A stretch of DNA of 64,000 bases from Micromonospora lutea (GTDB lineage Bacteria > Actinomycetota > Actinomycetes > Mycobacteriales > Micromonosporaceae), in assembly GCF_016863535.1 (NCBI RefSeq), contig NZ_BOPB01000018.1:35727-99726 (forward strand), given 5' to 3'. Below are positions 59,001 through 64,000 of the stretch, one piece after another. A program made the translations under genes and the position numbers. The notes beneath the pieces are model-generated. The model did not search any database and had not been told where the DNA came from. It was given only the letters and a program-made list of their open reading frames with translations. Each line of letters starts with the position of its first letter. Within the stretch, counting starts at the first letter, position 1.

Positions 59001-60853
59001 TCGCCGGCCACAGCGACGTCGACGATGTCGTGGTCGGCTCCCCGATCTCCGGTCGCAACCGGGTCGAGACCGAGCAGCTCATCGGGTTCTTCGCCAACAC
59101 GCTGCCGCTACGGCTGGACCTGTCCGGCGACCCCACCTTCACGGAGCTGACCGGCCGGGTCCGGGAGACCGTACTGGACGCCTCGCTGGGGCAGGACGTG
59201 CCGTTCGAGCTGCTGGTCGAGTCGGTGCAGCCGGACCGGGACCTGGGCCGCAACCCGCTGTTCCAGGTGGTGTTCGCCTGGCAGAACGCGCCCCGGCCGC
59301 ACCTGCGCCTGGGCGACCTCGACCTGGAGCTGCTCGACGTGACCACCGGTACGGCGAAGTTCGACCTGACCGTGTCGTTGTGGGAGGAGGGCGACCTGAT
59401 CCGGGGCACCGTCGAGTACAACCGGGATCTCTTTGACGAGTCCACGGTCGCCGGGCTCGGCGGGGAACTGGTCGCGCTGCTACGCCGAGCCACCGATGAC
59501 CCGACTCTGCCGGCGAGCGTGCTGACCCGTGCTGCGGATCCGGCACCGTCCGTGGCCGGCGCGACGGCACGGACCGCGGACTGGACGATCGACGGGTTGC
59601 TCGCCGACGGCGTCCGGCACGGCGGGAGGTCAACCGCCGTGCTTACCGGCGCCGGCCGGACCAGCTACGCCGACCTGGCAGGGCTGGTGCGGAAGCGGGC
59701 CGCCGAGCTGCGCAGCACAGGGGTGACCGCGGGCAGCAGAGTCGGCTCGTGCGACGGCTCCGACCTCGAGCGGCTGGTGACCCTGCTGGCGGTGCTGGCC
59801 CTCGACGCCACCGTGGTACCCATGCCCGCCGAGCGCCCGGGGTGGTGGCACGACCAGGTCATCGGGGACGCCGCACCCACCGCGCTGAGCGGCCCGGACG
59901 GGGTACGCGCCGGGCCCGCACCGGTGGGGGAGCCGGAGCCCGGCGCGGCATGGCTGCGCTACTCCACCGCCGGTACCCGCCACCAGCTTCTCCGGTACGC
60001 CGCGCTCCGGCGGGCCGTTCCCGCCCTGCACGCGGAACTGGGTGTCGGCCCCGCCGACCGGCTCCGGATCGACGGCGCGACGGACGCACCGGAGACGGTA
60101 TGGACCGCCCTCGTCGCGCTGAGCGCGGGGGCGACGCTGCTCCTCGGCGACACCGGCGAACCGACCGTCGCTTTCGGCCGGGCCGCCGATCCGACCGCTC
60201 CCGGCATCCGCGTGGTACACACCGGAGACCGGCCGCCGGCCACGCCGACGGCATTCTTCGTCCCGCTGGACCCCGGCAGCGGGGAGCCGTCGAGCGCGTT
60301 CACCCGGGACGCCGACGGCCGGTGGCTCGGACATCCGCTGCCCGGCTGCTCCCTGATCGTCCAGGACCGGTTCGGGCAGCCCGCCGGTGCCCGCCGCAGG
60401 GGCACGGTGCACCGGGTCGACGGCGGCGAACCCACCGGAGTCCTCGCCCGGGTCCGCGACGACGCACGACTGGAGTGGCTCGGCTCCACCGTGGACGACG
60501 GCGGGTCCGACGGCGAGGAGGTGCCGTACGTGCCACCCCGCGACCCGGTCGAGGAGGTGCTGGTCGAGGTCTGGCAGTCGGCGCTCGCCGACGACGACGA
60601 CCTCGGGGTGCACGACGACTTCTTCGCCCTCGGCGGGCACTCGCTGCTGGCCACCCAGATCATCGCCGAAGTACGGGAGATCTTCCAGGTGGACGTGCCG
60701 CTGCGGATCTTTTTCGAACAGCCCACCGTCGAGGGCCTCGCGGCGGCACTGACCGCCAGGGAGGCCAGCCCGGGTCAGACCGAGCAAATTGCCCGGATCT
60801 GGCAGCAGGTGCAGGACGAGCTGACCGACGAGGACCTGGTGGGCGCGCCGTGA
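53033..60853 (+). CDS. NRPS: FAAL-ACP-C-A-PCP-C-(degenerate A)-PCP
   Basis: 2606 aa. Residues ~10-565 are a fatty acyl-AMP ligase (FLQYTSGSTTTPRGVVVSHA, WLPLYHDMGLIGGI). An ACP follows (GLDSLAS, Ser624). C1 has HHITMDLWS (~803). A1 (~1145-1640) has YVMYTSGSTGRPKG and NEYGPTEAT, pocket about D-S-A-S-V-A-E-V, which I cannot match to a substrate. PCP1 Ser is 1677. C2 has HHSIADGWS (~1865). The next ~300 residues keep A-domain edges but have lost A3 (RYSTAGTRHQ), A5, A7/A8 and the A10 Lys. PCP2 Ser is 2537. The line starts with a fatty acid, so the product is a lipopeptide; PCP2 must be charged by another protein. The stop overlaps the next NRPS (GTGA). Confidence 0.95.
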   Translation: MAPHGGTEVGDTLVDLLTSRTGSDRGYTYLSGADRHRLGFADLDLRARAIGAELLARGLRGERVLLVYPPGLEYVSAFFGCLYAGVVAVPVFPPDPARLERSLPRLIAVAVDAAPAAALTTEDLVDLGTGLATLAEVPALTWIATDALPDSAAADWRRPPITPATTAFLQYTSGSTTTPRGVVVSHANLCHNLELIRSSFGTHRRSRGMSWLPLYHDMGLIGGILQPLYVDFDMVLASPLEFLTDPLGWLDTITAQSITASGGPNFAYDLCVRRFDPERCADLDLSGWQVAFSGSEPIHAGVLERFAATFAPYGFRPTAFLPCYGLAEATLIVTGAPAGQGAVHHQVDPRALAAGLARSPRDDDPATTLVSSGRPLGDQIVAIVDPVTGAERGDGQVGEIQVHGPSVCAGYWRTPAGHAGFVERAGRSFLRTGDLGFLLDGELFVTGRSSDVIVVRGRNLYPQDIELTAVTAAVGVRPGCVAAFPVTVEETEGVVVVAERHADAVPADAEAAHRIRQLVGTVHDAPVHEIVFVSRGTVPKTSSGKTQRRETAARYRAGTLDVVHRDAGGPAVTEPPAGDAGPLLRPRTAAELAEHLIGLIDRATGGGTGQITAADRLDALGLDSLASAQLLHDLERLTGVHLDLRGLLQPRSIADLAEQLAGRLTDREAGPADDDSVTPISPGVEALWYLHRLDPTSTAYHLSRAFTIDGGVPDADALDRALRRLLTRHPALRTCYPERDGAPVAAEAELPPRLLDEVTCAPADLDAVLASRAREPFDLARGPLVRACLFTPTAGPQVLLLAAHHITMDLWSAAVLLDELRRIYPAEVTGATVDLPEPGDHRRAVRRIVATPARRDESRRYWAGALVGDPAALTLPAPTGDSTERATPTTIRGVLTGPVVDRVTALAVSARTTPYVVLLSAFQVLLHRFTGQTDLLVGSPAALHRDAASAATVGHLLNTVVHRADLSGNPTFTDLLATNAARVAAALDHRDHPYAEVVRDLRAAGGNGSALPVQAMFVLEQAPGGAAVAALAMEDPATPLALGALRLTPRPLPRHAATADLVLRAAPVTGRLLLAWEYEPTAVLASAVDDLAAGYELLLTALTERPDRPIGALPATTRPENARWTAPEVLSPPTDVRLHELILAHATRTPQAVAVRCGDTALSYAALDAGSAGLAGRLRAAGVGPGHRVGIHLPRSPQAIVAILATLRAGGAYVAVDPAAPTARVRHILGDAGITVLVTDLPVPDGGPAAPTVLRPDGPDGDGRGADGDGPRPGPDDLAYVMYTSGSTGRPKGIEVSHDNLLHSTFARVGYFPDRVRSFLLISSLGFDSSVAGLFWTLLEGGTLVLPDPERDQDPSHHRELLHRHRVSHFESVPSLYLELLDLLPAGHLSELRSVVLAGESCPTTVADRHREVLPQARLVNEYGPTEATVWCTAYRVDGSSTRPTLPIGRPVGHYRIYLLDGYGHPAPAGTVGEIHIGGAGVARGYHDLPAATAERFLPDPFGDVPGARMYRTGDLGRRLPDGNIEFVGRADMQLKIRGVRIEPAEIEAALTDHPTVAAAVVRGIEGLDRNHALVAYLVDRNGAERADDHTLRSFLRGRVLPAMVPAVFVHLDELPLTRHGKVDLTALPAVTVARPTSAPPPADDQVATLVATLVADLLGVERVGRDDDFFALGGHSLLVTRLTARLRAIFGVELEPRAVFTDPTVTGLAAEVRQRLTDDVLADAGPVRRVDSEPAPLSYTQQRLWFLNELLPGNVAYHIPVAVRLRGELDHAALNAALTGVAARHESLRTTFRLVGTTPVQWVDPPAPIRVPVSEVPADDRPGRLAEALAAHARTPLDLATGPLWTARLFRLDRTEHVLSIVLHHSIADGWSLAVLTDELATAYPELRAGRPDPGPTPPVQYPDFAAWQRAALTPESLRPHLQRWTRVLADVPPQRLPTDRPRPAVQSFAGAVLPWQLDPATTAAVREVAQQGRATVFMVLLSAFGLVLAGHSDVDDVVVGSPISGRNRVETEQLIGFFANTLPLRLDLSGDPTFTELTGRVRETVLDASLGQDVPFELLVESVQPDRDLGRNPLFQVVFAWQNAPRPHLRLGDLDLELLDVTTGTAKFDLTVSLWEEGDLIRGTVEYNRDLFDESTVAGLGGELVALLRRATDDPTLPASVLTRAADPAPSVAGATARTADWTIDGLLADGVRHGGRSTAVLTGAGRTSYADLAGLVRKRAAELRSTGVTAGSRVGSCDGSDLERLVTLLAVLALDATVVPMPAERPGWWHDQVIGDAAPTALSGPDGVRAGPAPVGEPEPGAAWLRYSTAGTRHQLLRYAALRRAVPALHAELGVGPADRLRIDGATDAPETVWTALVALSAGATLLLGDTGEPTVAFGRAADPTAPGIRVVHTGDRPPATPTAFFVPLDPGSGEPSSAFTRDADGRWLGHPLPGCSLIVQDRFGQPAGARRRGTVHRVDGGEPTGVLARVRDDARLEWLGSTVDDGGSDGEEVPYVPPRDPVEEVLVEVWQSALADDDDLGVHDDFFALGGHSLLATQIIAEVREIFQVDVPLRIFFEQPTVEGLAAALTAREASPGQTEQIARIWQQVQDELTDEDLVGAP

Positions 60854-63800
60854 CCGGGCCGACGCGCCGACGCGCCGCGCCGACCCCCGAACAGCGTGCC
60901 CGTTTCCAGGCCCGCCTGCGCGACGCCGGAGTTGCGGTCCGGTCGGTCGGGCCGACCGCCGACCCGGACCGCGGCCGGCGGTTCCCGCTCACCGACGCGC
61001 AACTGCGGTTCTGGCTTCTCGAACAGATCGACCCGGGCAACCCCGCCTACCACATGGCCGTCCCGGTCCGCCTGCGCGGACACCTCGACGTCGCGGCTCT
61101 GCACCGTGCGGTGCGGATGCTGGTCGTGCGGCACGAGGCGCTGCGGACGGTGTTCGGCGCCGCCGATGGCACTCCGTGGCAGCGGGTCGTCGCCGACCCC
61201 GCGGTGGAGCTGACCGTCGACGACCTGGGCCGGCACGACCCGCCGGAACGCGACCGGGCGGCCGAACAGATCGCCACGGCGGAGGCGACCGCCGCTTTCC
61301 ACCTCGGCACCGGTCCGCTGCTGCGGGTCCGTCTGGTCCGGCTCGCCGAGGACCGGTACGACCTGCTGATCACCATGCACCACATCGTCGGCGACGGCTG
61401 GTCCGTGGCGATCGTGGTACGGGAACTGTCCGAGTGCTACACCGCGGTGGTCGAGGACCGGGAACCCCGGTTGGTGCCCCTGCCGGTGCAGTATCCCGAC
61501 TGGGCACTCTGGCAGCGCCGACAACTCGACAGCAACGCGCACGACCCCGCGCTGGCGTACTGGCGGGAGCGGCTGGCCGACGTCACGCCGCTCGGCCTGC
61601 CACACGACGCCGCCCGGCCGGTCACCCGGACGTTCAACGGGGGACAACAGGAGTTCCACCTCGACGAGGGGACGGCAGCCGGCATCCGCGCGCTCGGTCA
61701 ACGGGCCGGGGCCAGCCCGTTCGTGGTGCTGCTCGCCGCACTGGCCGTACTGCTGAGCCGCCAGACCGGGCGACGTGACCTGCTGATCGGCACCCCGGTG
61801 GCCGGCCGTGACCACCCCGACACTGCGCCGCTGATCGGCTGTTTCCTCAACCTGGTGGCGCTGCGCTGTGATCTGCACGATGACCCCAGCTTCGGCGACG
61901 TCATCGACCGGGTTCGGCAGGAGACGCTGCGCGCGTTCGAACACCAGCAGGTGCCCTTCGAGCGGGTCCAGGCCGAACTGGGTCGCTCCGGCGACCTGGA
62001 CCGCGCTCCCCTGTTCGAGGTACTGCTGAACATGGTCAACGTGCCGGCGGCGGTGGCCGAGATGCCGGGCGTGGTCGCGGAGTTCGGCGAGCCGCAGAAC
62101 GTCGGCGCGAAGTTCGACCTCACGGTCTACGTGCAGGAACATCCCACCGGCTACCGGCTGTCGGTGCTCTACAACACCGATCTGTTTCACGCTGACCGGA
62201 TCGCGGCGCTGATGCGACAGTGGCAGACCGTCCTGCGGCAGGGAGTCGCCGATCCGCGTCGTCAGGTCGACCTGATCGACCTGCGCGATGTGTCCGCCGG
62301 CCCGTCGGTCGAACGGGCCGTCCCGGCCGCGACGCCCGCACCCACCGTACCGGCTCAGGTGGCCCTCGCCGTGACCGCGCGTCCCGAAGCCGTCGCGGTC
62401 TCCGGCCGTGGCGTCGACCTGACCTACGGTGAACTCGACCATCGGGCCGGCCAGGTGGCCAACCGGCTACTCCGGGCCGGGTTGCGGCCCGGCGACCGGG
62501 TGGTCGTGCTGGCGCGGCGTACCCCGGAACTGCCGGTGGCGCTGCTCGGCACCTGGCGGGCCGGCGGCGTCTGCGTGGTGCTCGACGCTGGTGCTCCGGA
62601 ACTGGCCCTGGCCGCCTGCGTCGACGTCGCCGCACCGGTCGCCGCGCTCGGCTGCGGGACGGTCGCGACGGTCCTGCCGGGCGACGGTCTGCCGGTGATC
62701 CGGCTCGCCGACGGTCCGCGATGGCTGCTGACCGACGAGCCGGCGGCAGACCGGGAGGTCGTGGTCGCCCCCGATGACCCGGCGTACCTGGCCTTCACCA
62801 CCGGCACCACCGCCCGGCCGCGGGCCGTGCTGGGCACACACGGGCCGCTGGGGCACTTTCTCCGGTGGCAACGCGAGCGCTTCGCCCTCACCGTGGCGGA
62901 CCGGACGGCGCTGCTCGCCGGGCTCGGCCACGACCCGCTGCTGCGGGACCTCTTCGCCCCGCTGGCCGTCGGTGCCACCCTCTGCCTGCCGCCTGGCGAC
63001 GACCTTGCCGAGATCGCAGACCTCGCCGGGTGGCTGCACGAGTCCGCGGTGAGCGTCGTGCACATCACCCCGGCGCTGGCCACGATCCTGGCGGCCACGG
63101 CACCGGCCGGGCTGCGACTGCCGCTACGACTGGTTTTCCTCGGCGGCGACCTGCTCACCCGCGATGTGCTGGCACGACTGCGGAGGGTGGCCCCGGACGC
63201 GGCCCTGCTGAACGTCTACGGGGCCACTGAGACACCCCAGGTGATGAGCTGGCACGACACCGGCCGGGACCAGCGTGACCCGGTGCCGGTGGGGGTCGGC
63301 GTCGACGGTGTGCGCCTGTCGGTGCACGACCGGCACGGCCGGCCGTGCGGCGTCGGTGAGCTGGGCGAGATCGTGGTGCGGACCCGGCACCTCTCCCTCG
63401 GCTACGCCGGGGATCCGGCTGCCACCGCCGACCGTTTCCGACCCGACCCCGACGGGTCCGGGACCCGCCTCTTCCGCACCGGAGACCTGGGCCGGATCGG
63501 GCCGGACGGGGTGGTGGAGTTTGCCGGGCGGGCGACGACCGCCAAGATCCGGGGGATCCGGGTCGAGCCGGCCGAGGTGGAGGCTACCCTGCGGGACCAT
63601 CCGCAGGTGGCCGACGTCGGTGTGCTGGTCACCGGGACCGGGCCGGACGCCGCGCTGGTCGCGTGCGTGGTGCCGGCCGGCGGGGACGGGATCGACCCGG
63701 CCGCGCTCGCCGCCTGGTTCGGGCAGCGGACGGCCTCCGGCCTGGTGCCGGACCGCGTCGTCGTGGTCGACGCCCTGCCCCGGGCCGGCTCGGGCAAGCT

Positions 63801-64000
63801 CGTCCGATCCCGACTGGCCGGGCTGATACCGGCCGACGCGGCACCGGCAGTGCCGGCGCCACCGGTGGGGGAGACGGAGCAACTCGTCGCCGAAGAGGTG
63901 GCGACGCTGCTCGGTCACCCGGTGACGGGCCGGGAGAGCTCCTTCTTCGGGCTCGGCGGGGACTCGGTGCGGGCGATGCAGCTTGCGGGGCGGTTGCGTG
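60850..64000 (+). CDS. NRPS: C-A-PCP..., 3' end beyond the window
   Basis: GTG at 60850 overlaps the previous stop; 1050 residues are visible. The C domain has MHHIVGDGWS (~177). The A domain has an unusual A3, FTTGTTARPRAV (~648), A5 NVYGATETPQ, A7 LFRTGDLGR, A8 TAKIRGIRVEPAEVE and A10 RAGSGKLVRSRL, so it should be active. Its pocket reads about D-P-R-H-F-G-V-Q and the loop GLGHDPLLRDLFAPL replaces the common FDxS block; I do not assign a substrate. A PCP follows (GLGGDSV, Ser1039) as the window ends. Further modules and a release domain are expected to the right. Confidence 0.94.
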   Translation, partial: MTGPTRRRAAPTPEQRARFQARLRDAGVAVRSVGPTADPDRGRRFPLTDAQLRFWLLEQIDPGNPAYHMAVPVRLRGHLDVAALHRAVRMLVVRHEALRTVFGAADGTPWQRVVADPAVELTVDDLGRHDPPERDRAAEQIATAEATAAFHLGTGPLLRVRLVRLAEDRYDLLITMHHIVGDGWSVAIVVRELSECYTAVVEDREPRLVPLPVQYPDWALWQRRQLDSNAHDPALAYWRERLADVTPLGLPHDAARPVTRTFNGGQQEFHLDEGTAAGIRALGQRAGASPFVVLLAALAVLLSRQTGRRDLLIGTPVAGRDHPDTAPLIGCFLNLVALRCDLHDDPSFGDVIDRVRQETLRAFEHQQVPFERVQAELGRSGDLDRAPLFEVLLNMVNVPAAVAEMPGVVAEFGEPQNVGAKFDLTVYVQEHPTGYRLSVLYNTDLFHADRIAALMRQWQTVLRQGVADPRRQVDLIDLRDVSAGPSVERAVPAATPAPTVPAQVALAVTARPEAVAVSGRGVDLTYGELDHRAGQVANRLLRAGLRPGDRVVVLARRTPELPVALLGTWRAGGVCVVLDAGAPELALAACVDVAAPVAALGCGTVATVLPGDGLPVIRLADGPRWLLTDEPAADREVVVAPDDPAYLAFTTGTTARPRAVLGTHGPLGHFLRWQRERFALTVADRTALLAGLGHDPLLRDLFAPLAVGATLCLPPGDDLAEIADLAGWLHESAVSVVHITPALATILAATAPAGLRLPLRLVFLGGDLLTRDVLARLRRVAPDAALLNVYGATETPQVMSWHDTGRDQRDPVPVGVGVDGVRLSVHDRHGRPCGVGELGEIVVRTRHLSLGYAGDPAATADRFRPDPDGSGTRLFRTGDLGRIGPDGVVEFAGRATTAKIRGIRVEPAEVEATLRDHPQVADVGVLVTGTGPDAALVACVVPAGGDGIDPAALAAWFGQRTASGLVPDRVVVVDALPRAGSGKLVRSRLAGLIPADAAPAVPAPPVGETEQLVAEEVATLLGHPVTGRESSFFGLGGDSVRAMQLAGRLR

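Noticed and set aside
56618..59011. 797-codon minus-strand frame within the NRPS
   Set aside because: Antisense of the C-A-PCP region; no recognisable domain.
60775..62442. 555-codon minus-strand frame
   Set aside because: Antisense of the condensation domain of the last NRPS; no family motif.

Overview
The window is high-GC DNA (GC-rich third positions, GTG starts, many 4-bp GTGA/ATGA gene overlaps) of an actinomycete. Gene content (FxLD lanthipeptide genes, GPP34 protein, BREX-2 type PglX, IS1380, a large NRPS locus with MbtH and P450s) fits Micromonosporaceae or Streptomycetaceae. The family-level guess is inference; no rRNA or housekeeping marker is present.

Layout, left to right. (1) 1-1309: the end of a type II-short CBASS operon (CD-NTase, truncated by the window edge, and an E2-like protein). 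(2) 1364-2766: a scrapyard of gene fragments (PucR regulator, unknown 3' end, SDR, GNAT) joined at non-homologous junctions. (3) 2763-6470, minus strand: GNAT, APC permease, GPP34 protein and three small coupled ORFs. (4) 6669-16556: an S9 peptidase, an XRE/TPR regulator and a complete FxLD lanthipeptide cluster (LanS_A-type methyltransferase, precursor, LanB, LanC, SpaB_C-like protein). Two 25-bp operator-like dyads with identical arms lie in front of the peptidase and between regulator and cluster. (5) 16794-23063: two CRISPR arrays with one repeat type and paralogous leaders, no cas genes nearby, bracketing a three-gene operon (NrtR-like NUDIX regulator, MTAN/PNP-type nucleosidase, four-TM protein). 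The last two proteins share a short VQAG motif resembling bacterial RHIM-like amyloid signalling motifs. (6) 23140-29244: a nucleotide/DNA-modification group: dTMP-kinase-like protein, wHTH regulator, DNA base hypermodification (HMUDK-helical/aGPT-PPlase type) protein, TSase/pyrimidine hydroxymethylase-like protein, ImmA/IrrE peptidase, XRE regulator, acyl-carrier-like protein and a MazG-type protein. (7) 29388-31069: an IS1380-family element with a frameshifted transposase. (8) 31213-38489: lone BREX-2 PglX, a small membrane protein, a GmrSD-type (DUF262/DUF1524) nuclease fused to a Schlafen AlbA domain, and an unidentified protein. (9) 38819-38906: the 3' half of tRNA-Pro(GGG) followed by a strong terminator, which looks like an attachment-site scar closing the accessory region on its left. 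(10) 39119-64000: a lipopeptide-type NRPS locus. Minus arm: type II thioesterase, three related P450s, a free PCP, an A-PCP protein and an M28 membrane peptidase. Plus arm: MFS exporter, LanB-type glutamylation-domain protein, MbtH, FAAL-ACP-C-A-PCP-C-(dead A)-PCP, and C-A-PCP running off the window.

How parts may work together. The left 38 kb reads as a defence and accessory island (CBASS, CRISPR, nucleosidase/TM operon, thymidine-modification set, PglX, GmrSD) that also carries a RiPP cluster. The right 25 kb should start a lipopeptide with a FAAL-activated fatty acid. Because the second adenylation domain of the big NRPS has lost its core motifs, its carrier protein must be loaded in trans, for which the separate A-PCP protein or the tRNA-dependent LanB-like protein are candidates. 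The most novel-looking unit is the CRISPR-bracketed NUDIX/nucleosidase/TM operon at 18462-22369, followed by the putative base-hypermodification group at 23599-29244.
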